A DNA stretch of 64,000 bases from Piezodorus guildinii (lineage: Eukaryota; Arthropoda; Insecta; Hemiptera; Pentatomidae). Made by a program: the position numbers and the translations under genes. Positions 34,815-44,062 of the stretch are shown in pieces. Positions within the stretch are counted from its first letter, which is position 1. Each line of letters begins with the position of its first letter. The stretch covers positions 177,249,600 through 177,313,599 of the forward strand of contig CM041293.1 in NCBI GenBank assembly GCA_023052935.1, in the 5' to 3' direction. The notes below the pieces were generated by a model. That model saw nothing but the letters and a program-made list of their open reading frames with translations. It made no database searches and was not told where the DNA came from.

Positions 34815-35600
34815 TTTACTTTCACTTACCTATATATGAAATATATAGTTAGGCAAAGTCCCGCAAAAAGGTCTGTGTGTGTGTGGTAACTCCAGCGCGT
34901 AAACGAAAACTCATATGAAATTGAAATTTATATTTAAGACAACCATACGCCCGAGATGTTACAGAAACTTTTTCATCAAAATCAGCTAACCAGACGAGCC
35001 ACTTTAAACCATGCATTTTGCACGTTTTTACGATTTTATCCAAAATGGGCTTTAACGATTTTGATTAAACTCGCTATATCGTTGCAAAAGTTGATGGGCT
35101 TTAATATCATGAAGGTTTCATTCTGATTGAAATAGTCTGACAGGGCTTAAATGTCGATATTTTAAATTTTCTTAATCTAAAGTACCTTTAATTCTGTATA
35201 TTATATAAAAATAACTATATTATCTTGTTACCATTGATAAGTGACAGGTAAATATGCAAGTTGAGCGAATTTGATAAACAAGTAAAAGATAAAACTGAAA
35301 AAATATATTTTTTTAATTCAATTTTTTTGTTTCTGAACATAAGAACAGTAATATAAATGTATGATATACCGTTGGAAAGCTAAAGATTTTAAAAAAATAT
35401 CATCTTATGCACAAGATTGTAAAAGCTAATAAATAGTGATGAAAAGCTTATAAAACTAACTGATTATTTTAGTATAATATAATAGATTTTCTAATAAAAC
35501 ACATGGTTCTATAGAAATTCTATTTAATTGTTTCACTCATTTTTATCTCTAACTGTATTTGAAAATTCTTTAATCGATTTTAACAACGGCCGTAAGTAAA
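34815..35600 (-). mobile_element. Helitron-like element, 5' end lost
   Basis: The 3' end (TTTTACTTTCACTTACC on the plus strand) is at 34813. The inner GCAAAAAGGTCTGTGTGTGT and the phrase AAACTCGCTATATCG place it in the family. The 5' end is replaced near 35600 by ACCCGTCCCAGAATAAAA, a LINE tail, so another element truncated it. Confidence 0.65.
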
Positions 35601-36030
35601 GGACTACCCGTCCCAGAATAAAATTTCTTTTCATTTCATTTGATCCCAAGTACACTATCGATATGATGGCAGAACATGGTTATGGCCGAGACGGTACACC
35701 TCAAGGCTGGAACGACGTATCCAAAGACCCCTTAAAGTCCTGTTATAGCCTACTTTACGATCGGCAGTTACGACAAACTGTGCACTACAGGACACAGTGT
35801 ACTAGCTATAGCAAGCTATAGCTTTATAGTTTCCTCTTTTTTCTTTTCTTATTTCTTTCAAATAACAGAAAAGAAAACATAGATAAACTTGAAGCATAAA
35901 ACATAGTACAAATATTTATTATTTTAAATATCTCTTGCGGGCAACATACTGCTTTCGACAAGTACGCGTAAACTTACAAGGGAGTGTTGTTATAATCATT
36001 GCCAACACCGACAACACCGACGCTGTACCT
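35600..36030 (+). other. LINE tail and an unassigned GC-richer open stretch
   Basis: The CCCAGAATAAAATTTC tail at 35608 is followed at 35641-35816 by a 58-codon open frame (starting DPKYTIDMMAEHGYG) of unusually balanced composition. I do not recognise it. It is not preceded by a splice acceptor. Confidence 0.3.
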
Positions 36031-36039
36031 TCCTTGTTG

Positions 36040-37120
36040 GGTTACAAATTTTACGTACGTTTCATTTTGATTGAAATATCCTGAGTGATCTTAAATACTG
36101 TTGAAATGGTATGCAATGGGAAGATCCTAGAAGTGGTAAATGAATTCAACTACCTGGGAGCCATTATAGACAGGTCTGGCAGAATTGACCAAGAGATAGG
36201 AAATAGGATCAATAAAGCGAACCAGGTGTACTACCAGATCAACAATAGTATAATAGGACACCGTGAAGTAGGGCGAGATGTTAAGATGCACATCTATAAA
36301 GCCATTTACCTACCAGTGCTTACATATGGAGGCGAGAGCTGGGTGATGCTCGACAAGCATATCAGTCGAATCACTGCTGCTGAGATGAAATTTTTACGTA
36401 GAGCAGCGGGAAAGACAAGGCGAGATTGTGTCCGGAACAATAGAACCAGAGAGCAACTCGAGGTACCACCATTGAAGACGATAATGGAAAACAGGCATTT
36501 AAAATGGTTTGGACATGTCTGCCGCATGGACGAAATAAGGGAACCCAGAAGGACACTGGAAGCCAGACCTACAGGAAGAAGACCACGTGGCCGACCTAGA
36601 ATTTCCTAGCAGGATATGGTCCAGAGGATTGGGAGTAACAGGGGCAAGACCCTTGTAGAAATGAAACGACTCAGCGGAGACCGGGATAACTGGCAGCGCT
36701 GGATCGAGGCCCCTCTACGCCAATAATGGCTCCAAGAGGAAGATAAAGAAGAAGAAGATCTTAAATACCGATATTTTAAATTTTATTTCTCTGAAGTACC
36801 TCTGATTTTGTAGATTTAAAATATTACCTTTTTCAGGTTGTTAGCATTGATAAAACTGCGTAAATATACAAGATCAAGGAATTAGACAACCAGCTAATGG
36901 ATAAAAGAGCAAAATAGAAAAATAAAAATTTAAGTATAGTAATAAAGATGTATAATATACCTTAGGAAAGCCTGAAGTGTTTCAGATACGTTTCTATCGA
37001 AACTCAATATAATAATTTAACCATTTTTAAACTATTAACATTATTTTAAAGTTCTTAAATTCATTTCTAACAACGGAGGTACTTCACTTGAAAGTCGTGT
37101 GTTGTGCTCTCCTGATTTTT
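36040..37120 (-). mobile_element. Helitron-like element split by a LINE insertion
   Basis: Family sequence resumes on both sides of 36099-36756 (left: TTTCATTTTGATTGAAATA; right: CCGATATTTTAAATTTTA). It ends near 37120 in a degraded 5' terminus (AAGTCGTGTGTTGTGCTC). The target duplication of the insertion lies within it. Confidence 0.65.
36099..36756 (+). pseudogene. RTE-type LINE, 5' truncated, with 12-bp target duplication
   Basis: GATCTTAAATAC occurs at 36087-36098 and 36757-36768, exactly flanking the insert. The frame runs to a TAG at 36607-36609 and contains EFNYLGAIIDRSGRIDQEI, AEMKFLRRAAGKTRRD, LKWFGHVCRMD and RRPRGRPRIS, the C-terminal part of RTE-like reverse transcriptases. The tail is GAAGATAAAGAAGAAGAA, a simple-repeat end. 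It lacks the endonuclease and the RT active site, so it is dead on arrival. Confidence 0.85.
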
Positions 37121-37124
37121 AAAA

Positions 37125-37660
37125 GTAATATTTGGAATGATAAAAAACAGAACGAAGCAATAAATACAAGGAATACAGAATATAGAACACTGGAAAGTAC
37201 ACAATAGACTTGGATACACAATGTAGTGCAGCTCATTGTGGGGAAGACAATGCCACTGCCTCGTATCAGTTCTCATTCTGTGACATCTCCTCATTCCAGT
37301 TTGGACCTTTGGTTAGCCCTGTCGATACACAACTGTCGGGTCTTTGTAAAACTAGGATACATGTCCAACTTAATAAATCTTTATTAATATTATACTTATA
37401 TTATAGGTATTACTTTAAATTTAACATGAAAAAAAAAATCGTACATGTTAATATGAAGTTGTTGTAGGCCTATAAGCTTATCAACATATGTTATTGGTAA
37501 AGAGGAAGGTTATAATAGTAAATGTTGCCACCGTCTGAAACTTGTCCATATTTAACCTTTAGGGTCCCAGAATACGGAAAAAAATATGAAAAAACATTAT
37601 AAGAAAAAATACAAAAACTAATTAGGTCAAACATCGAATTTATTTGCTAACATCTAAAAC
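37125..37660. other. Unclassified repeats
   Basis: 37440-37545 matches the dispersed repeat at 32450-32560. 37544-37660 matches 14755-14912. No gene is seen. The 37210-37467 open frame has no motif. Confidence 0.4.
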
Positions 37661-38486
37661 CTAGTATAGTATAGTACCTTTTGGAAGGAAATGAAAGGAA
37701 AGGTTATATCTCTTTACATAGGATATATTACCTTTTGGAATGAAATGCAATTTTTTTAGATAAAATTTGATGACGGATTTAGATAAAACTAAAACATTAG
37801 AATACAAATATGTGGAAATATGAACTTTGAAAGAAATGTCGTTTAGTACCTTTTGAAAATCAACGTCTTAATTTTGTGAGCCTAAACGGGCTAAGACATG
37901 GAAAATGTTTAATAATGGCTGACATTTTTCAGGGAAATTGTTGCATAATGAGTAACTGATAAGAATAATACCAAGCCGATAACATGATTTATAAGGAAAA
38001 TAATTAACAAATTTGATAAGAATAATGTTAGTGACCGTGTTGATTTGTACAATACCCGCCTTACTATTCATCTCTATAAGTGGGCGTCATATAATGATGT
38101 CTTCCGACGAGGTTTTCGAAAATATAACGGATAGTGGTAAGTTGTTCAAATCCTCAGAGCTAGAGCTTAGCTTAAAATCGATTTAACAACTGATAATTAA
38201 TTAAACTTGAATAGGCAAATAAAAGTTTTAAGTTAATTTAAGTCAATAACTTTATTTGCACCAGTAAAATAAATACAATAAGCAAATGGATAGCATGGTT
38301 AGGCATGAGGGAGGCAGCACCCAGAACATCCTCCTGACATTACGTACAAATCTATTTTTAGGTCAGAAGGTCCCTCATCCAACTCCTTTTCAACCTACGC
38401 CGAGTTATGTTAGGCATGTCAGTTGTAGCCATTTTGAACAAATTTGTTAACGTGTCCATATATTTTGTCATGAAATCGTTTGTAGG

Positions 38487-38780
38487 AGGGGTCACCAATA
38501 GCGTAGTAGCTAGCATAACAGCTTTCTATGTCAAAGGTCGCGAGTTCGAAACCGCGGGTGGCCCTAGGAATTTTTAATGGGAGTAAAAAATCCTTAGTTA
38601 TGCAGTCCTTCGGAGGGGACGTTAAAAGATGTTCCCGAGCCTGTGCGATGTCAGATACTCGTTAAAGATCCCTATCCTAATAAAACCTGGATAGGCTAAC
38701 TTTAGGACTCCCACCATAGCATCGTCCGATTAGCCATAGTTGCATAAAAGTGACGTTAAACGAATAAACACACAAACAAC
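38487..38780 (+). mobile_element. tRNA-derived SINE, complete, 13-bp target duplication
   Basis: B box GAGTTCGAAACC at about 38543, and an A-box-like TAGCGTAGTAGCTAGC. AATCGTTTGTAGG flanks it at 38474-38486 and 38781-38793. The duplication is perfect, so this copy is relatively young. Confidence 0.9.
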
Positions 38781-38849
38781 AATCGTTTGTAGGTCAATCG
38801 TATGTGGTTTGTTGTAATTGGAATACGTAGGTCGGTATGAAGGGTATCG

Positions 38850-39190
38850 TTTGAAACATACGTTAGAGAGTTCGTTGCTATCTTAAAGATTCGGATTGAA
38901 AGGTTTGTATTTTTTGAATGTGTGTCTTTTTAGCTGATCCGTAAATTTGCCATGCGTAAGTCCATATAGGTTTTAGTAAATAATTATGTACGTTAAGCTT
39001 CTGTCTAATGCTTAATTTAGAGTGTCTATGTAGAATCGAATATAGTAGTCTGAGTCGATATTTTAGAGTTTTACGTTTTGTCTTGACGTCTTGGCCCCCT
39101 GTCAATCTTTTGTCAAAAATTAGTCGCAAGTACGTAACTGTATTTAATTGCGGTAAAGGGTAATTGAGACGTTGATTTCCAAAAGGTACT
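38850..39190 (-). pseudogene. Jockey-like LINE fragment inside the inverted-repeat element
   Basis: The minus-strand frame 38878-39129 reads LRLIFDKRLTGGQD and LLKPIWTYAWQIYG, thumb-domain blocks of LINE reverse transcriptase (compare LGVxLDxRLTW and LLRPIWTYGxQLWG). The frame is open for 83 codons but no active site is present. Confidence 0.7.
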
Positions 39191-39389
39191 ATAAGACATT
39201 TTTTTTAAAGTTGATATTTTCACATATTTGTATTCTAATGGCTTAGTTTTATCTAAATCCGTCATCAAATTTTATCTAAAAAACATAAAAATCCTTTAAA
39301 AAAGTATTTTAAAATTGCAATTCATTACAAAAGAAACTAAATCCACATTTTATTTCATTCCAAAAGGTACTATATTTCCTACTATACGG

Positions 39390-40425
39390 CGGGAGCACCT
39401 AACCCGTAATATATCACCATTAATTTATTGTTTTTATCATTTTATGCATTTTTATTGGTTCATTTAGCACGTCTTGAATCACCGCTATTATTTTAATCAC
39501 TGGTTTCAACCTAATAATCAGTTTTTAGGCTATTTGAAACAACTTAGTTGCGTCGCTTTGGTTCTTTTAGGTTGTCAATTAAATTGAGTTTTTTCATAGT
39601 ATTTCTTCTGCAGCAACATATATTTGGTTTAAAATTTTTCAGAAACTCACATTTTAATAGAATAATGGTATTTGATGCAGCAAATAGTTGGAATTAGCAT
39701 TCCACGAACTTGCTAAATATGTGAAGAAAAACCGTGCCTGATCTAACTTAGTAGTCGATTTTTTTATGTAAAATAAAAGCTCAAAAGTTATTTATTTATC
39801 AGTATCTATGGTTAAATATTGTTTACACGTCGTTAATAATATAGTTAAATTTGCTAAATCCACACAAACAGTAAATACAAGTTCAAAACAAACTTCATAA
39901 TTACATACTTTCTTATTATAGTGACATAAATAGATAAATTGTCCTTTGAATATTTACTTTCTTTATGAATGATAGATAATCAATGTAATTAAGCAACAAA
40001 GAAAGATATTTCTCAGAGGAAGAATAAGGAAATATACATAACTTAGTAATTAACAATATAAAGACGTTAGTTATCACTAAGGTTGTATCAGGAAGGTTAT
40101 AGTGACTGTTACCAACTTATCTCGCGTTATATTCTTCCAAAAAGTACTATATCCATGTTTCGTTCCAAAAAGTACTATATCCATATTATATTGTTTAAAA
40201 TCATCGGAAAAGTGCAATAATTTGGAAAAATGAGTTGGCAACACACTTAAAAATCAACTTTTCTTTTTTAATTTTTTTGGAAGTTTTTCTTAATATAAAC
40301 ACTTGAAAGAACACACATTGACTTCTATTTGTCACTTAATTACTTTATTTCATAAGCTTTCATATCTGTCAACGTTTCGGTGCTGTTTCCCCATTTTCAA
40401 GACTTAATTTTTTCATTATATTATA
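39390..40425. other. AT-rich sequence with a hammerhead-like motif
   Basis: No gene is seen. On the minus strand near 40370-40405 the text GCACCGAAACGTTGACAG preceded by CTTGAAAATGGGG resembles the Penelope-type hammerhead motif in degraded form. Confidence 0.35.
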
Positions 40426-40429
40426 ATAG

Positions 40430-40525
40430 TTTTACGTATTTTTATCTCTAACTGAATTTTTGAAAATTCTTTCATTGATGTCAAAAATGGATGTAAGTGA
40501 AAGTCGTGTGTTGCCCGCACCAGAT
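40430..40525 (-). mobile_element. Helitron-like 5'-end fragment
   Basis: About 95 bp ending (plus strand) in AAGTCGTGTGTTGCCCGCAC at the TC terminus (40525). A second, degraded match (GTGTGTTGCGTGCATCAGAT) follows at 40560. It lies directly upstream of the cysteine-rich exon. Confidence 0.65.
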
Positions 40526-40615
40526 TTTTTCGTTTTAAAATTTGATAAAAAGAAAACGAAGTGTGTTGCGTGCATCAGATTATAGCATTTACATATTTAT
40601 TTTTATTTTTTTCAG

Positions 40616-40742
40616 AATTTTATATAAAAGCGCATTCGCGTTATTTTTCAACATGCACAGAGTCCAAGTGCTGCTTAAAGATTTTCGATTGCTGTGGGAA
40701 AGGTGAATACTGCTGTTACAAAAATTTCGTAAAATATCCCTT
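40616..40742 (+). CDS. Candidate internal exon of a cysteine-rich protein gene
   Basis: A strong acceptor (TTATTTTTTTCAG at 40603-40615) and a strong donor (GTAAGTAA at 40743) bound 127 nt. One base from upstream completes the first codon and two bases remain at the end. The frame reads FYIKAHSRYFSTCTESK, then CCLKIFDCCGKGEYCCYKN, giving three evenly spaced CC pairs after one C. I do not recognise the family. A small secreted or membrane-anchored disulfide or palmitoylated domain is possible. The apparent hydrophobic leader upstream is the pyrimidine tract and should not be read as a signal peptide. Three downstream acceptors (40809, 49345, 50127) are in phase with it. Confidence 0.5.
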
Positions 40743-40808
40743 GTAAGTAATTAATACATAATGTATAATTGCAAATATATACAATATAAATACATATATT
40801 CTTTTCAG

Positions 40809-40821
40809 GTTTCCCGCATAA
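40809..40821 (+). CDS. Candidate terminal exon, short form of the cysteine-rich protein
   Basis: The acceptor TTCTTTTCAG ends at 40808. Joined to the exon at 40616-40742, the frame adds LFPA and stops at TAA 40819-40821. The following GC-richer bases to about 40860 would be 3' UTR. Only 66 bp of intron is needed, a normal insect intron size. This is the simplest end for the gene. Confidence 0.4.
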
Positions 40822-40869
40822 TGGAGCGACACTCACCTCTGTGAAGTTGGCTCCCAAAGTTCAAAAATT

Positions 40870-42285
40870 GAATTTTTTTTTAGATTTCCGGTTGCCTTCC
40901 AAAAAAGTTCTAGAGCTCTCCACATTTTTAGCTAGTAGTTAGTAGTAGTAGTAGTTCTGTAGTTTAAGCCACTCAAAATGACGACAAATGTAGCAAAAGT
41001 ATGATAGTCATGTAGATGAGCCTTTTCTACCTACTTAGGTAGAATTAGATGAGGAACATGGTTGGGGGTGCGGTCATAAAATAGAAACACATTTAAAACA
41101 AGTGCTATTTTAATTATGTGCCGACGTTCCGGCTTACATTGTGGGCCTTTATCAGGGCTAAAAGAAACAAGATAACAACCAATGTAATTATAGACTTAAT
41201 AATGCGTTAGGTATATAATAATAATATGACATAAATAAAATTAAATGTAAAATGATAATAAGATGACAGTTATAAAGTATGGATGAAAGTTATAAAAATA
41301 ATTAATAAGATGATAGTTGTACAGTATGGAAGTAAACAGAATTGAGATGATAATATTGTAATAAGAATATATAAAGAGAGACTAAGCAAATGAAAAAATG
41401 ACAAAGGAAAAATATGTGAACAATTAAAATTTTAAATATGTACAATTTTGAAGTGATATATGACGGTAATATATAAAAAGAACATAGTCATTAAAAAAGA
41501 GAAACAGTATGAATAAAAAATAATTTTAAATTTTAAAATAATGTAATATTAAACTAAGAATTATATGTCAGGATATGTAACGGAAAAAGATATGAGTATG
41601 GAAAGAGGGAGAAGGAAATAGGCGATGAAGAGAGATCCTAATCAATAAGAAAAAAGATACATACTTGAATCTGAGACTGTGTCTAAAGAGTGATGTTATT
41701 CTGTTTAAAAAACGCTCATTGCGTGGAACGGAAAATATGGGAACTAGAATGTTCGTTAGAGCTTTTCCAAGAAGCTATGTTATGTTTACTGATTCGATTG
41801 TTTGTTGAGAAAAAAACTAAAAGATTGGCTAATGATTTTTTTAAATACATATTAATAATATAAAATAACGGACTGAGATTAAAAAATGCAGAATTAGTGA
41901 AAAAAAGAGAAAAATAGGAAGCGAAAAATATATAAGTATAACTATAAAGGGGAAGATGTAAGTAATAGTGACGAGGTAAAGATTAAAAGATATTAGGTAA
42001 TAACGAATGACGATAAGTAGCTGTCGAAGGAAATGATAATGATAAATAAAACAGTAATCTAGTAGGTATACAAATAAATAAATAAAAGTGGGGGTACAAA
42101 AATAAATAAATATATAAATAAAATAATGATAATAAGAAAATAAAAATAAAATTATAAAGACATGATCAGATGGTAGTTTAAAAAATGAGCTAGTGATGAA
42201 AAGGGATGAAGAAAAAAAACTCCATCATTACTTAGGTGGAAGGTTTGAGCGTTTGCCTAGTCTGAAGTAACCATAAACGGCACAC
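40870..42285. other. Purine-rich plus strand, C-poor, with a hammerhead-like motif
   Basis: No open frame or transposon terminus is supported. From about 41180 to 42240 the plus strand is dominated by A and G (AAAGATATGAGTATGGAAAG-like text) with little C. At 41125-41160, on the minus strand, CCTGATAAAGGCCC and GCCGGAACGTCGG resemble the Penelope-type hammerhead core with changes. Confidence 0.45.
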
Positions 42286-42289
42286 GTTG

Positions 42290-42480
42290 ACTTAAAAAAT
42301 CCTTAGTTAGCCCTTCGGAGGGGACGTTAAAAGGTGGACCCGAGCCTGTGCGATGTCAGGTACTCGTTAAAGACCCCTATCCTAATAAAACCTGGATAGA
42401 CAAAATTTAGGACTCCCACTGTAGCATCGTCCGATTAGCCGCAGTAGCGTAAGGTGATGTAAAATTAATAAACAATAAAG
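42290..42480 (+). mobile_element. 5'-truncated tRNA-derived SINE
   Basis: Begins within the body (AAAATCCTTAGTT, CCTTCGGAGGGGACGTTAAA) and ends GTGATGTAAAATTAATAAAC. The head with the promoter boxes is missing. Confidence 0.75.
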
Positions 42481-42483
42481 AAA

Positions 42484-42533
42484 TCTGGTGCGGGCAACAC
42501 ACGACTTTCACTTACCACGGTTGTTAAGATCAA
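42484..42533 (+). mobile_element. Helitron-like 5'-end fragment
   Basis: TCTGGTGCGGGCAACACACG then ACTTTCACTTACC, followed by unrelated sequence. Only the first 50 bp are present. Confidence 0.6.
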
Positions 42534-42884
42534 ATTAAGAACTATAAAACAAAGTTAAACTAGAAAAAAATTGATTCATTTTCGTTTGAAATATATGGTT
42601 TATATTACACCTGCCAATGGGCAGTTTCTCTATGTCTTTCATGTAAATACATTTTATCAGCATATTTACTTGATTTATTCCAATATACTGTTGTAAATTT
42701 CAATAAAATATAAAAACAAAACTAATATTACACATTTTTTATATCAATGTTATGATATGGTTACTTTTTTGGAATCTACTAAATTCAATATAAAAACTCG
42801 ACAATATACAGGGTGTTTCGAAATTGCACGGCACTATTATAGGTATGTGTTTACTAACACAAAGGAAACAAAAAGTTCATATTA

Positions 42885-43651
42885 TTGGATTGTGTCACAT
42901 GAAATGTCCGTTTTCAAGGTAAAGGATTTTTATTAAAAATACGATATGGAAATAAGATAAATTTATTCGAAGTATTTAACTTCTTTTTCTTCACATTTTT
43001 CCCTACGCGACACCAACATTTTATCCCCGAACTGAAAAACTCTGAGCTTTGAAGTGAAACAAAATCTGAAAACGCACTTTTCACTTGATCATCATTCACT
43101 CAGTGAGATCATGAGGTACAAACGTATCGAGCTTTTTTACTTTCCCAATACACTTTAAATGTCTGGAAACGGTAGATGCACTTGAATTTAGTTGTGCTGA
43201 GAGTCCTTTAACAGTTTGGTAGGGGTTTCCTTCTACTGTATGTTTGAGGACATCGTTGTCTATTACGGACGGAGGTCTTCCTCGGGGCAGGTTTTCCAAG
43301 TCGGTATCCCCAGCTGAAAACTTAGCAAACCAACGGCGAATGGTCCGTTCATTAACACTCCCTTTCCCAAACGCCTTGCAAATATTTGTAGCGGCGTCAG
43401 CTGCTGAATGCCCGAGTTTAAACTAGTACAAAAATATTACTCGAAAATCGCGTGTTTCCATGTTCATATTTGGAGGTGTTCTAAAAAGTGGGTAATTGAT
43501 TGGGAAGCTAACGTTTATAATACAAAGGTAGAGGATTAGTAACTGTTTACTTTAAATATGTAAAAATGCGGAAGAAAACAACAGAGACCTGCAAAATCCT
43601 TTATGTATTTCAGAAACTATAAAAATGGACATTTCATGTGAAACAACCCAA
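42885..43651 (-). mobile_element. Mariner, internally deleted, both ends present
   Basis: Ends TTGGATTGTGTCACATGAAA at 42885 and its near reverse complement ending TTTCATGTGAAACAACCCAA at 43651, with TA on each side. The minus strand encodes the helix-turn-helix part (LENLPRGRPPSVIDND, LKCIGKVKKLDTFVPHDLTE ending in a stop). A degraded C-terminal tail (EFFSSGIKCW) follows, so the catalytic core has been deleted. A non-autonomous copy. Confidence 0.8.
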
Positions 43652-43707
43652 TAAAATATATAAAATTACTGTTTTCTGCTTCTCATATATTAACATATAT
43701 ATGTATG

Positions 43708-43708
<1 letters not shown>

Positions 43709-43759
<51 letters not shown>
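43709..43759. repeat. (TA)n microsatellite, target of the LTR element
   Basis: The TA tract continues on the far side of the LTR retrotransposon (49305-49316), so the element inserted into it. Confidence 0.9.
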
Positions 43760-43761
<2 letters not shown>

Positions 43762-43942
43762 TTATGGATAGGAGCCGGGTAGTATTAGCCTTAATACCAT
43801 CTTGGGATGTAAACAACATCCCAAACATATATAAGCAGGATTATTTCCACCAATAAAGCAGTATTGTTTCTGGAACTGTGAGTGTCGTTTCTTCTCAACC
43901 TTTCCCTTTTTTTTTATTTATTCGTCTTGACCAAGCATAACT
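43760..43942 (+). repeat. 5' LTR with TATA box, poly(A) signal and stem-loop
   Basis: TATATAA at 43828-43834 and AATAAA at 43852-43857. Transcription would start shortly after. TTGGGATGT...ACATCCCAA at 43802-43824 forms a perfect 9-bp stem with a 5-base loop just upstream of the TATA box. The last base may overlap the primer-binding site. Confidence 0.9.
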
Positions 43943-43959
43943 GGTGCCGAAACCCGGGA
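43942..43959 (+). promoter_or_regulatory. Primer-binding site complementary to tRNA-Phe 3' end
   Basis: TGGTGCCGAAACCCGGGA is the reverse complement of TCCCGGGTTTCGGCACCA, which I recall as the 3' end of animal tRNA-Phe (GAA) with CCA added. All 18 bases match. It starts at the LTR border as expected for minus-strand DNA priming. Confidence 0.8.
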
Positions 43960-44062
43960 ACTCAGACGGGCAAGTTACCAAAGTAAGTGACACGTTTTTT
44001 TTTATCACGCCGTGCATTTTTGAATTTTATATTTCTCTTTCTTTCTCTGAAAATTAAGAAGA

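Larger units (their letters stand above)
37669..39375. mobile_element. Element with about 210-bp terminal inverted repeats
   Basis: The left arm (37669-37875) starts TATAGTACCTTTTGGAA and the right arm (about 39163-39375) is its reverse complement with a few gaps. Shared inner text includes AAATTTGATGACGGATTTAG. Between them lie a complete SINE and a LINE fragment. Further single termini (CCAAAAAGTACTATATCC) occur at 40138-40180, so the end sequence is repeated nearby. No transposase is recognised. Confidence 0.6.

Noticed and set aside
40561..40615. Hydrophobic leader before the cysteine-rich exon as a signal peptide
   Set aside because: It is the translated pyrimidine tract of a splice acceptor, with no ATG.
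40675..40857. Minus-strand frame with a donor-like ACAGAG/GTGAGTG
   Set aside because: It overlaps the better supported plus-strand exons, has no good acceptor and has no recognised motif.
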